DNA from: Pseudomonadota bacterium
GTDB lineage: Bacteria > Pseudomonadota > Alphaproteobacteria > Rhizobiales > Xanthobacteraceae
Length of the DNA stretch: 64,000 nucleotides
Direction of reading: 5' to 3'
Assembly (NCBI GenBank): GCA_023451825.1
Contig: JAEXYA010000028.1
Coordinates: forward strand, 1 to 64,000
This document shows positions 20,316 to 28,927 of the stretch, piece after piece; position 1 is the stretch's first letter; the number at the start of each line of letters is the position of its first letter. The translations under genes and the position numbers were made by a program. The notes under the pieces are model-generated. The model had not been told where the DNA came from and did no database searches. It saw only the letters and a list, made by a program, of their open reading frames with translations.

Positions 20316-20699
20316 TCAGAAAACTTTCTCGATGTCGGTTTTCGCAAAATCGTCGCCGACAAAGAGCAGGCGGCAGGCGTGCTCCTTGGCCACGTCATAG
20401 GCGAAGCAGTCGCCAAAATTCAGCGCTGCGGGATGAACACCCTTCCGCCAGTTTTCATAAGCTTGCGCAATCCGCCGTGCTGAGGCCGGCGTCACGCTCA
20501 CGATCTCAAAACCGAGCCCGTCGATCAGGCGCGCCATCTCTTCGCGGACATTTCGTCGCGCAGCGACGATGAGCGCTTCCGCGACGGTCGCTGCAGAGAT
20601 CAGCAGCTCACCTTCGGTCTCCAACGCTGCTATGCAAGCATCCGCTTTTGGCTCGTTCAGCACGATGGCCATCAGTGCCGATGTATCGACAGCGATCAT
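20316..20699 (-). CDS. vapC: VapC-family PIN-domain toxin
   Basis: A 127-residue PIN-domain ribonuclease, the toxin of a type II toxin-antitoxin pair. The acidic metal-binding residues are seen in AVDTSALMAI (Asp5), VAEALIV (Glu about 41), NFGDCFAYDVA (Asp about 97) and FVGDDFAKTDIE (Asp about 116). Such toxins cleave tRNA or rRNA when free of antitoxin. Its ATG overlaps the antitoxin stop by 4 bases. Confidence 0.92.
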   Translation of the reverse strand: MIAVDTSALMAIVLNEPKADACIAALETEGELLISAATVAEALIVAARRNVREEMARLIDGLGFEIVSVTPASARRIAQAYENWRKGVHPAALNFGDCFAYDVAKEHACRLLFVGDDFAKTDIEKVF

Positions 20700-20953
20700 T
20701 CGGGAAGCCCATCATCGCCATAGAGGAAATCCTGACTACGCGCGGCGCTCGGCCCGCTGACCGCCTTTGCCGCAGCCGAGACCCGCACGGCGTCGAGCAA
20801 AGCGCGCCGCGACTTCTGGTCCGGAATGGCTTTCACGGGTATCAGACGGACGGCGGCATGGCCGTGCCTGGTCAAGACGATCTCTTCCCCTGCTTCAGCG
20901 CGCCGAACCAGCTCTGTCAGTTGGCCCTTTGCCTCGGTCACGGACACTTGCAT
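20696..20953 (-). CDS. vapB: VapB/Phd-family antitoxin
   Basis: An 85-residue antitoxin. The N-terminal Phd/YefM fold is visible as VSVTEAKGQLTELVRRAEAG followed by VLTRHGHAAVRLIP, the usual DNA-binding and dimer region. The C terminus should wrap the toxin. It is the first gene of the pair, and such antitoxins usually repress their own promoter, which must lie in 20954-21060 where the sequence is AT-rich. Confidence 0.9.
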   Translation of the reverse strand: MQVSVTEAKGQLTELVRRAEAGEEIVLTRHGHAAVRLIPVKAIPDQKSRRALLDAVRVSAAAKAVSGPSAARSQDFLYGDDGLPE

Positions 20954-21139
20954 GATCTGCCCCTGTTCTGGACCACTTGCCGGTCCAATACGTCGAGCAA
21001 TTTAGACTATTAAATGGTCCAAATCAATCAGCACTGCATCAATGTTCAAAGCATCGCGCTTCGGCAATAGCCGGAACAACACCTAGCAAGACGCTTTCGC
21101 ATCTTGGCGTGTTCAAAGATGAGGTTGTCGGGGTGTGGC

Positions 21140-21229
21140 TGGCGGAGAGGGGGGGATTCGAACCCCCGATGGGCTTGCACCCATGCCGCATTTCGAGTGC
21201 GGTACAATCAACCACTCTGCCACCTCTCC
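21140..21229 (-). tRNA. tRNA-Ser(CGA)
   Basis: Read on the minus strand, the acceptor stem GGAGAGG pairs with CCTCTCC. The anticodon loop CTCGAAA gives anticodon CGA, which reads UCG serine codons. A long variable arm and the T-loop GTTCGAATC are present, as expected for a class II tRNA. A CCA end is encoded at 21140-21142 after discriminator G. Length with CCA is 90 nt. Confidence 0.95.
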
Positions 21230-21612
21230 TTGGTGCCGATTCCGACAGTCGCCCGCCGGGTGGTTGGCGGTGTTCTAGGCGAGGAAGCTGAAACAGACAA
21301 GCGCCGGATATGGAAATTCCGCCACCGCCCGGCTTGCAAGGGTGGAAATCGGGCCGGTCGCATCGCCTGCAGGGGTGTGATCGGCCGCCAAGGGGGTGAA
21401 TTTCCGGCCGAACACGCTGCAGGAACGCAGCCATTGGCGATAGCCCCACCATCCGATTCGCCTGGCGCAGGGTTGCCTGTCATCCCGGCGGACGCCGGGA
21501 TCCATAACCTCCGACAAGGTGAGGCGATCGAAAGGCTGCACCGATCAGCGCGTCACGGAGCAGATGGAGGCTATGGGTCCCGGCATGCGCCGGGACGACA
21601 GCGGAGCGCCCC
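21230..21612. other. Gap between tRNA-Ser and the ROK gene, with repeat family B copy 4
   Basis: The first 250 bp hold the upstream region of the tRNA gene and no frame that I trust. From 21478 to 21600 lies a family B repeat with arms CTGTCATCCCGGCGGACGCC and CGGCATGCGCCGGGACGACAG. It sits immediately downstream of the ROK gene stop. Confidence 0.75.
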
Positions 21613-22737
21613 TCAATCCTTCGCCTTCTTCGCCTTCTTGTCGTCCTTCTCGTCCTTGTCCTTGCCCTTCTTCTCATCGCGCTTGCGGTTGGTGAAGCGA
21701 GCATTGCCGAGGCCGGTGCCGATGGTGAGGACGCCCCAGCGGGCGAAATCCTGCATGAAGGGGACTTCGCTCAAGCCCTGCGCTACGCCGTCATTATGCA
21801 TCAGCACCGCAGTGTCGTGATCACCGATGGTCGGGATGCCCTCGGCCAGCAGCGCCGGCAGGTTGAACTTGCTGCTCTCCCAGTTGCCCGGCAGGTTCTG
21901 CGCGCCCTTCTCGATGGTGCCGTCTTCATTGATGACGCCGGGGCAGGAGATGCCGATGAAGGGCGCCAGCTTGAAGCCCTCCTTCTCGGCCGCCTTGATC
22001 AGGTCCTTCAGCATCTTGATCAGCCGCTCCACCGCGCCTTCGCGGGTCGGCTCGTCATCGGCGTGCTTCCAGAGATCGGATTTCCACACCTCGGCCTTGG
22101 AAAGATCCTTCGACTTTTTCCAGTTGGTCTCCACCACGCCGCAGCGGATGTTGGAGCCGCCGATATCGACGGCCAGGATGCTGTCATAGCCCTCGAAAAT
22201 CCACGACGGCGCCAGATGCAGGCAGCCGATCAGCCCGGCTTCGTCGGGATGATACTGGATCGGAATCAGATCGACCTTGATGCCTTCGGATTTGAGGATG
22301 ATGTCGGTGCGCGCGATGGCCAGTTCGCCGACGCGGCTCTGGCGGAAGCCGCCGCCGACCACGATGCATTCGGTGTCTTCCCACACCTTGTTCTTGAAGA
22401 AACGCTGGATCACATAGGCGAATTCCTGCGCGAATTCCTCGATGGCGCCATGCACCAGCGCCGCCGCCTTGACGTCGTCACCGATCAGGATCTCGTCGAG
22501 CTCGCTCTTGCCGATCTCCTTGACCGGCTTCTTGCCGAGCGGGTCCTCGCCATTCTTCTTCAGCGGCTTGCGCAGGTCCTCGATGATCTTCTGGAATGCG
22601 CGCTTGCTGGCGCGATCGCCGAGAAAGCCGTCGCCGTCCTTGATCTCGATATTGAAGGTGTCCACGTCCACCGACGGCAGACGTTTTGCGCCGTGCACGC
22701 CGATGCCGATCGGCGTCGTCACTACTTCTTCAGCCAT
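21613..22737 (-). CDS. ROK family protein with lysine-rich tail
   Basis: A 374-residue protein with sugar-kinase/ROK features in its middle: AVDIGGSNIRCGVVE (phosphate loop, near 195), GISCPGVINEDGTIEKGAQNLPGNW (near 275, cited as GISCPGVINEDG), GDHDTAVLMHNDGVAQG and GTGLGNARF. The first 180 residues are unlike typical ROK kinases. The last 25 residues are almost all Lys, Asp and Glu. The usual zinc-binding cysteine cluster of ROK proteins is not seen. It may be a kinase or a non-enzymatic relative. The start is the ATG at 22737 (MAEEVV); the frame extends 38 codons further. Confidence 0.8.
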   Translation of the reverse strand: MAEEVVTTPIGIGVHGAKRLPSVDVDTFNIEIKDGDGFLGDRASKRAFQKIIEDLRKPLKKNGEDPLGKKPVKEIGKSELDEILIGDDVKAAALVHGAIEEFAQEFAYVIQRFFKNKVWEDTECIVVGGGFRQSRVGELAIARTDIILKSEGIKVDLIPIQYHPDEAGLIGCLHLAPSWIFEGYDSILAVDIGGSNIRCGVVETNWKKSKDLSKAEVWKSDLWKHADDEPTREGAVERLIKMLKDLIKAAEKEGFKLAPFIGISCPGVINEDGTIEKGAQNLPGNWESSKFNLPALLAEGIPTIGDHDTAVLMHNDGVAQGLSEVPFMQDFARWGVLTIGTGLGNARFTNRKRDEKKGKDKDEKDDKKAKKAKD

Positions 22738-22919
22738 GTTGCCCCTGAACGCTTGAACCGACCGACAACGCGGATGGAACCAAAAGGTTGCATGCATGCC
22801 GGACACCGCGAAAGGGGCTGCGGCTGTTCTGGCCGGTCTGGTCTCTCGCATTCAACGCCGGCGCAATCCGCCGGCGCGATCATCCATGGCAGCAGCGAGC
22901 GGATCGCCGCCTGACGCCG

Positions 22920-23453
22920 TCAGCCCAGACGCTCCGCGCAGCGCACCGGCTGATACATCTGCTGGCTGTTGGCCGCCCCGCGGTCGCGATCGCGATACTC
23001 GCAAAGATCGTGAACCAGTCGCGCAAAGGTCGAACCGGAATGCATCTCCTCACTGAATCGTTCCAGGGCACCGAGCGTCCTGAATGCCCAGATCGTCCGA
23101 TAGAGCCCACTGCCCTTCTCGCTCGTCGCCGACACCGCATAGGTGCCGCGATACGATATATCCGGCGGCGTCGCCTCGCTGAGCTGCTTTTCATTGGCGA
23201 TCAGCCACTTCTTGAAGTTCGCATGCTTGTTGAACGGAACGTCGTAGCCCCATTCGATCACGAGCGCCCCAAGCAAGACATTGTCGTCGAGCAGCGCGAC
23301 GATCTCTTGCTGCCCCTCGCCATGCTTGATCAGATCACAAAATGGAAAAAATCCACCGGACCGCACCTCCGGCTCGATCGACGTCACAGTCGGAGGCGCC
23401 AGTTTTTCCCCGGCGATCAGGTCATACACAAGTCCCGACGATTGATTGCTCAT
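22920..23453 (-). CDS. Unknown protein of the radical SAM cassette (177 residues)
   Basis: I do not recognise a family. The second half (SYRGTYAVSATSEKGSGLYR and IWAFRTLGALERFSEEM) has a strand-helix rhythm that could fit a small alpha-beta barrel of dimeric type, but this is only an impression. It has three cysteines and no signal peptide. The start at 23453 follows GGGAGAG at good spacing and overlaps the end of the PqqD-like gene by 32 bases, which implies coupled translation. It is the last gene of the cassette and could be the modified substrate, a further enzyme or an effector. Confidence 0.75.
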   Translation of the reverse strand: MSNQSSGLVYDLIAGEKLAPPTVTSIEPEVRSGGFFPFCDLIKHGEGQQEIVALLDDNVLLGALVIEWGYDVPFNKHANFKKWLIANEKQLSEATPPDISYRGTYAVSATSEKGSGLYRTIWAFRTLGALERFSEEMHSGSTFARLVHDLCEYRDRDRGAANSQQMYQPVRCAERLG

Positions 23454-23691
23454 GAACGCTCTCTCCCGTGATAGGTCGGTTAAAAACAATCAGCCCCTGC
23501 TCTTCCAATTGCCGAAGCCCAGCATCGAGAGCGCTGCCCGCATCCGCATCCACGCAGGCGCCGCTCTCGAGATATCGCTGTCGTATCTGATCTTCTGCAC
23601 ATCCATCGCAGAGCTCCAGAATGAGCCACGCATTCAGGTTCAGCATAAACAGCTTCGGTGGATCCGGCCGAAACACGACACAGCTCTTCAT
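23422..23691 (-). CDS. PqqD-like peptide recognition protein (RRE domain)
   Basis: An 89-residue protein with the winged-helix pattern of PqqD: FMLNLNAWLILELCDGCAED (about 15-34), a helix with DQIRQRYLE, and a final LRQLEEQGLIVF. PqqD-type RiPP recognition elements bind a precursor peptide and present it to a radical SAM enzyme. The start at 23691 lies 5 bases after the radical SAM stop; AGGGAG stands directly before the ATG. A longer frame opens at 23754 inside the radical SAM gene. Confidence 0.82.
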   Translation of the reverse strand: MKSCVVFRPDPPKLFMLNLNAWLILELCDGCAEDQIRQRYLESGACVDADAGSALDAGLRQLEEQGLIVFNRPITGESVHEQSIVGTCV

Positions 23692-23695
23692 CTCC

Positions 23696-24748
23696 CTAAG
23701 GGGACGGATCCGGAGGTTTGGGGCGCGGCTGTAGCAGCCAGTCGGGTATGACACGGAGGTCCACTCCCTTGTTTAATACCTTATCGAACGGATCGGGCGC
23801 ATCCCAGGCGCCATGAAACGCATAGGCCGTCGCGCGGCAGCCGCCCTGTGAGCCCTGGCTCGCCGCGCAACTGGGGCAGCTATCCTTGACCCGACCGGAT
23901 CTCAATTCCCGGTACAGCGGATGCTCCCACGTCTCCATGAAGGGTACGCGGGTAACATTGCCGTAATCGACATATTCGCGGAGATAGGCGCATCCGATCG
24001 AATCGCCGAACGCGTTGACCGCGGCCATCTGCCAGCACGAATTGCCGTTGTTCGGATGCCACGAATGCATGAGCTTCATGCCCGACGGTACTTGGAGGGC
24101 ATCGAGCGCCGCATGCATCTCCGCGAGCGACAGCGAAAACTCATCCCAGCGATATTTCATCCGGCCGAGCGGATACGGCCGCAATATACCTGCCGTCTTG
24201 ACGCCAAGGCGGTGAGCGAGGTCGAGATAGGCTTGCAGATCTGCTACATTCCTGCGCGTCAGAATGGTGAGCGTCTGAACTTCAATGCCGGCCTCGACCA
24301 TGTATCTGACGCCATCACAAGCGCGTGCGTGGCTGCCTGCGACGCCCGTGAGTTCATCATGCACATCGGCATACGGGCTGAAAATATCGACAAGCACGAT
24401 GCCGACCCGAATCTCCTTCAGCCTGCGCGCGAGATCCGGCGTGATCAGCGTGCCATTGGTGCGTATCTCGGTAAGAAAGCGGCTCGATGCCGAGGCCAGA
24501 AACGGCATGAAATCGGGCCGATGAAACGGCTCACCGCCTTCGACATAGAGATAGATGACGCCAAGATCGGCGATCTCATCCAGGAAACGCGCCCACGCAT
24601 CGCTGCCGAGCTCCGACGCCGCTTTCGCAGGCGAGCAATCGGCATAGCAGTACTGACAATCGAGATTGCAGGTTTCAGTGTAGCAGATTGATAGTTTGAG
24701 AGGCTTGTCGAGGGCGAGTGGATTTTCGAAGTACGCCATGTCCGCCAT
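23696..24748 (-). CDS. Radical SAM protein with SPASM-like cysteine tail
   Basis: A 350-residue radical SAM enzyme. Cys27, Cys31 and Cys34 form the CxxxCxxC motif in ETCNLDCQYCYADC and should bind the 4Fe-4S cluster with SAM. The YVEGGEPFHRPDF segment (near 70) is the SAM-binding GGEP motif. At least five cysteines in the C-terminal third (GNSCWQM, SIGCAYL, SCPSCAAS, GGCRATA) look like a SPASM or twitch domain holding an auxiliary cluster. With the adjacent PqqD-like protein this suggests a peptide- or protein-modifying system. No short precursor gene is evident. Confidence 0.88.
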   Translation of the reverse strand: MADMAYFENPLALDKPLKLSICYTETCNLDCQYCYADCSPAKAASELGSDAWARFLDEIADLGVIYLYVEGGEPFHRPDFMPFLASASSRFLTEIRTNGTLITPDLARRLKEIRVGIVLVDIFSPYADVHDELTGVAGSHARACDGVRYMVEAGIEVQTLTILTRRNVADLQAYLDLAHRLGVKTAGILRPYPLGRMKYRWDEFSLSLAEMHAALDALQVPSGMKLMHSWHPNNGNSCWQMAAVNAFGDSIGCAYLREYVDYGNVTRVPFMETWEHPLYRELRSGRVKDSCPSCAASQGSQGGCRATAYAFHGAWDAPDPFDKVLNKGVDLRVIPDWLLQPRPKPPDPSP

Positions 24749-24847
24749 CCATCTCTTACGAGGCGATCACACTCCGAACCTATTCCGTATATAGGAGGGG
24801 ATGCTAAGCTGAGATTTGTCTGATTTAAGGCATAAGCGGTAACTTTC
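24749..24847. promoter_or_regulatory. Divergent promoter region of the radical SAM cassette and the cyclase gene
   Basis: This 99 bp region is AT-rich relative to the rest and holds the dyad CCTATTCCGTATATAGG near 24779-24795. It must carry the promoters of both units. No operator can be assigned with certainty. Confidence 0.5.
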
Positions 24848-27800
24848 ATGCGTTGCTCTGCTTGCGGTCTGTCGACGCCGCTCAATGCGCAATTCTGCAC
24901 TCGATGCGGTGCCGCTCTCAAAGCACGCTGCGACTCCTGTGGATTTGAAAGTCCGCGCGGATCACACTTCTGCGGAGGATGCGGCAGAGCGCTCGAACAG
25001 CTGCAGGACAGCCTGGCGCTCGACCAGCCTGATCAAGCCGCGCCAGACCGCCCCGGACTACACAATCAGCGGCCGGAACGACGCCTTGTGACCGTTCTGT
25101 TCATCGACATGGTCGGCTCCACCGACATATCGGTTCGCCTCGACGACGAGGATTTCAAGGACGTCATCTACAGGTACCGCGACATCTGCACGGCTGCGAT
25201 CCGGCGATTTGATAGCACGCTGGTCCGCTACATCGGCGATGGAATCCTTGTGTGCTTCGGCTTTCCCGTCGCGCATGAAGACGATCCTGTCAGAGCCGTG
25301 CGCGCGGCAATTGCGATGCGCGATGATTTCTTGCGCCTCGAACAGGAAGAGGCTTCGGATTCCCAGCCGATCCGGGTGCGGATGGGCATCCATTCAGGCA
25401 TTGTCATCGCCGGCGATTTGAAGTCGTCAGTGTCCGTGGAAACGATGGGCATCCTGGGCGAGGCCCCCAACATCGCTTCGAGGCTGCAGCAACTCGCCCC
25501 GCCCGGCGGGCTGATCATATCAGACGCAACTGCGCAATTGATTGGTGATCGCTTCAACCTCAAAGATCTCGGCGCGCAGGATGTCCGCGGCGCCGCGAGC
25601 GCCATGACGCTCTACGAAGTCATTGGCGAACGGGCTGGTCCCGCCTGGGAGCGCCATCGCTTCCTGAAAAAGATCGTCGGCCGCGAGCAGGAGCTGACTC
25701 TCTTGCGGGATCGCTTCCAGTCCGCCGCGACCGGCGAAGGTCAGCTCGTCCTCATTGTCGCCGAAGCCGCCGGCGGCAAGACGCATCTGGTGCGCGACTT
25801 CAGAAACAGCCTCGACGCATCTGCGTTTCTGCCGATCACCTGCTACTGCTCGGCCCATAACCGCACCAGCGCGTATTATCCCATCGTTGAGATGATCCGT
25901 CGCGTGATCACGCGCCGCGCTCCTGCGGATAGCGAAAAACAAGTGCTAATGATCGAGCGGGCCTTTGCCGGGCTGGAGTCGGTCGCGCCGGCCGCGGTTG
26001 CGCTGATCGCAGAGCTTCTGACCTTACCGGCGCCGTCACCGATTGGTGATATTCCGCCGGCGCAGCGTCGCGAGCAACTGTTCGATGCACTGACGCAATG
26101 GCTCCTGAAGAAAGCAGAGCAAACGCCGATCCTCCTTGTCGTTGAGGACTTGCACTGGGCCGACGCGTCGACCATCGACCTGCTGGAGCGCGTCGTCCAG
26201 CAACTATCCGGCCAACGCATCATGGCCGTATTCACCTTTCGCCCGGAATTCACGGCGAAATGGCTCCTGCAAGCGCAAAGTACGCGCCTCGGCCTGCGCT
26301 GCCTTTCGAAGACCGAAACCAGGACCTTGATTGAACAGATCGCCGGCGCGGGCGCGCTTTCGTCGGATATCATCGGACATATCATCGCAAAGACCAGCGG
26401 CATTCCGCTCTTCATCGAAGAGCTCACCAAAGCCGTCATCGACACCCAAATGACGGACGGCGACGACGACCAGTCTGCGCGAGCGTCGGAGAGCATACCA
26501 TCCACCTTGCGCGGATCGCTGGCGGCGCGTCTCGACCGTCTAGAAATCGCGCGGCCACTGGCCCAGGTCGCTGCAACGCTCGGAAGAACGTTCGACGGAG
26601 AAATTCTTGCTGCAGTCACCGGCGAGAGCCAGCAAGTCCTGCAGATGCAGCTTGCCGAGCTCATTCAGGAAGGCTTCATTCAGCGACATGGCGCTTACGG
26701 ACACGCGGAATACTCGTTCCGTCATGCCCTGATCCAGGATGCGGCCTATGACTCCCTGCTCAGGAGCGAGCGCCGCGAGATGCATCGCAAGATCGCGGAC
26801 ATCCTTGCGACCAGATTTCCGGACGTCGCCTCCGCGACACCCGAAATCCTGGCGGCTCACTACTCTTCCGCAAATCTTCCTGACGCAGCCGTCATTCATT
26901 GGGAGGCTGCGGGCAAGAAAGCGGCCGAACGCTCGGCCAATATCGAAGCGGTCAGTCATTTCGAGAGCGCCCTCGCGATGCTACGCAGCTTGCCGAACAC
27001 GGTCGATCACGCGCGTCAGGAGCTGGCGCTCGAAGTCGAACGCGGCTCCCAACTGCTCGCCACCAAGGGCAATGCAGCCCCCCAGGTCGAGGAGGTATTC
27101 AACCGCGCGCAGCAACTGAGTGAACAGCTCGATGAGCACGGACTGCTTTTCAGGGCGCTCTATGGACTCATGATGTTCTGCATCGTTCGAGGTCAGCTTG
27201 ATAGGGCACAAGAGCTTGGTACCAGGCTAATCGACATCGCCCAGCGCGCTGATGACTCTGATCTTCTGCTGCAAGCCAAGCGACCTGTCGGGCTCACGCT
27301 GTTCTACATGGGCAGGTTTCAGCTCGCGAAAGAGCACCTCGACGCGGCGCTGAAGCTCTACGATCCGGACCGGCATCACCATCACCGATTTGAATATGGC
27401 TCGGATCCGGCCGTCCTCGCCCAATGCAATCTCGCATGGACGCAGTGGTTTCTGGGCCTGGCCGACAGTGCCATCCAGAACAGCGCGAGGGCTATCGAAC
27501 GTGCTCATCAGTTGGACCACCCTCACAGCCTCGGATTTGCGTTGAGCTTCGAAGCATCGATCCGACAGGCGAGAGGCGAGCCGGCCGAGACCCGTGCCGC
27601 TGCCGAACAAGTGATCGCGGTCGGCGATAGCTATCGCTTCCCTTACTGGAGCGCCTGGGGCCACATCCTGCGCGGCTGGGCGCTTGGCAAGATCGATCGT
27701 CCATCGGCAGGCATTGCGGAAATCGAACAGGGCCTTGCGGATTACCGGGCGACTGGCGCCGAACTCATCAGGCCATATGGACTGATGCTGCTCGCCGAGA

Positions 27801-28180
27801 CACTCGCCTCGCAAGGCGACATCAATCGTGCCCTGACGCTTCTCGATGAAGCGCAATCGTCGGCGGAATCAAGCAAGATCACTTTTTGCGTCCCGGAGAT
27901 GCACCGGCTGCGCGGCCTGTTTCTGTCGAAGCTTGGCAGTCAGGCCGCGCTTGAACATGTCGCACAGGCCGCCGATCTGGCTCTTGAACTGGGCACGTGC
28001 GCGCTGGAGTTGCGGGCCCTCAACAGTCTCCTCTCGATTGATCCCCGCGGCTATGGTGGTATCGATCTCGCCAGGTTGAGACGGGTCCGCGATCAGATAA
28101 CAGAAGGTTTCGAGACCGCAGACATGGTCGAGGCAGCGCGCTTGTTGGACCTCGCCGCGGACACGCGGAGCACGACATGA
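24848..28180 (+). CDS. Zinc-ribbon, class III cyclase, AAA ATPase and TPR protein
   Basis: A 1110-residue soluble signalling protein. Two zinc ribbons come first (Cys3, 6, 17, 20 and Cys28, 31, 42, 45). A class III nucleotide cyclase domain follows at about 78-260, with metal aspartates Asp87 and Asp131 and transition-state residues Asn208 and Arg212. At the base-selecting lysine position an Arg is seen (VRYIGDG, Arg127), so nucleotide preference is uncertain. An AAA/STAND domain begins near 278 with VGREQEL. Its P-loop is AEAAGGKT (305-312), with Ala in place of the first Gly, and Walker B is LLVVEDLHWADAS. The last 450 residues are helical TPR-like repeats. It is divergent from the radical SAM cassette. 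Such proteins are common in rhizobia, mostly without known function. Confidence 0.88.
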   Translation: MRCSACGLSTPLNAQFCTRCGAALKARCDSCGFESPRGSHFCGGCGRALEQLQDSLALDQPDQAAPDRPGLHNQRPERRLVTVLFIDMVGSTDISVRLDDEDFKDVIYRYRDICTAAIRRFDSTLVRYIGDGILVCFGFPVAHEDDPVRAVRAAIAMRDDFLRLEQEEASDSQPIRVRMGIHSGIVIAGDLKSSVSVETMGILGEAPNIASRLQQLAPPGGLIISDATAQLIGDRFNLKDLGAQDVRGAASAMTLYEVIGERAGPAWERHRFLKKIVGREQELTLLRDRFQSAATGEGQLVLIVAEAAGGKTHLVRDFRNSLDASAFLPITCYCSAHNRTSAYYPIVEMIRRVITRRAPADSEKQVLMIERAFAGLESVAPAAVALIAELLTLPAPSPIGDIPPAQRREQLFDALTQWLLKKAEQTPILLVVEDLHWADASTIDLLERVVQQLSGQRIMAVFTFRPEFTAKWLLQAQSTRLGLRCLSKTETRTLIEQIAGAGALSSDIIGHIIAKTSGIPLFIEELTKAVIDTQMTDGDDDQSARASESIPSTLRGSLAARLDRLEIARPLAQVAATLGRTFDGEILAAVTGESQQVLQMQLAELIQEGFIQRHGAYGHAEYSFRHALIQDAAYDSLLRSERREMHRKIADILATRFPDVASATPEILAAHYSSANLPDAAVIHWEAAGKKAAERSANIEAVSHFESALAMLRSLPNTVDHARQELALEVERGSQLLATKGNAAPQVEEVFNRAQQLSEQLDEHGLLFRALYGLMMFCIVRGQLDRAQELGTRLIDIAQRADDSDLLLQAKRPVGLTLFYMGRFQLAKEHLDAALKLYDPDRHHHHRFEYGSDPAVLAQCNLAWTQWFLGLADSAIQNSARAIERAHQLDHPHSLGFALSFEASIRQARGEPAETRAAAEQVIAVGDSYRFPYWSAWGHILRGWALGKIDRPSAGIAEIEQGLADYRATGAELIRPYGLMLLAETLASQGDINRALTLLDEAQSSAESSKITFCVPEMHRLRGLFLSKLGSQAALEHVAQAADLALELGTCALELRALNSLLSIDPRGYGGIDLARLRRVRDQITEGFETADMVEAARLLDLAADTRSTT

Positions 28181-28300
28181 TCGATCGGCGTCACTGTCTC
28201 GACGCGAATTCCGGGTTGGCACCACCGTAGATCGATCAGGCGCTCGACTGGCATTGCGCGGACCGGTTTAAGCCGGCGGCGTGATCCAACTGAATGGTCT

Positions 28301-28927
28301 CTACCCCTTCACCTTGCTCATCAGCGCTTTCAGTTCGTCACGAGCGCGGCGGAGTTGCAGCGCCATGCGATGCCGCTCGATGGCGAGCGCCACCGTCAAT
28401 GTGATGGCGGCAATCGCTTCGAGATCGCGCGGCCGGGGCGAGCGTGGCGCGCCGTAATAGACGGCAAAGGTGCCGAGTGTGACATCATCCATGCCCTTGA
28501 TGGGCGTCGACCAGCAGGCGCACAAATGATGCTCCGCTGCCAGGTCACGATAATTGACCCATAACGGGTCGGTGGCGATATCGGCGACATAGACGGGCGT
28601 GCCGCGATAGGCGGCCGTGCCGCACGAGCCGACGCCCTCGTCGATGCGCTCGCCATCGATCGCCTTGTTATAGGCTGCAGGCAGGCTGGGCGCAGCGAGA
28701 TGGCGGAGATACCGGCCGTCATCGCTGACTTCGAGAATGGACGCCATCATGGCATGCCCCGATGCTGCCTCGACGCTCAGCAGCAGATCCTGCAGCACAT
28801 CCGCAAGCGGACGCCCGGCGGTGATCTGCATCAGCACACGGCGCTCACGCGCGAGATGATCACGGAGTGATGGCCCGCTACTGCGCCTCAGGAGTTCCGT
28901 GCCAGGCAGTTCGAGCTTCACATTCAT
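28301..28927 (-). CDS. GAF domain sensor protein
   Basis: A 208-residue soluble protein with one GAF domain at about 28-180. The segment GVGSCGTAAYRGTPVYVADI, followed by DPLW and ACWSTPI, is the pattern seen in GAF domains linked to sensor kinases and regulators. A short coiled coil follows at the C terminus. There is no output domain, so it must work through a partner. The stand-alone LuxR-type protein encoded divergently 330 bp away is a candidate, though this is a guess. Confidence 0.85.
   Translation of the reverse strand: MNVKLELPGTELLRRSSGPSLRDHLARERRVLMQITAGRPLADVLQDLLLSVEAASGHAMMASILEVSDDGRYLRHLAAPSLPAAYNKAIDGERIDEGVGSCGTAAYRGTPVYVADIATDPLWVNYRDLAAEHHLCACWSTPIKGMDDVTLGTFAVYYGAPRSPRPRDLEAIAAITLTVALAIERHRMALQLRRARDELKALMSKVKG

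Noticed and set aside
22738..22919. Short precursor peptide gene for the radical SAM cassette, for example an 11-codon frame downstream of the third gene
   Set aside because: The frame is very short, has no leader-core pattern and no ribosome site. It is not better than chance.
21140..28200. Integrated element at tRNA-Ser
   Set aside because: No integrase gene and no second copy of the tRNA 3' end was found in the window. Only a soft suspicion from gene content and composition remains.
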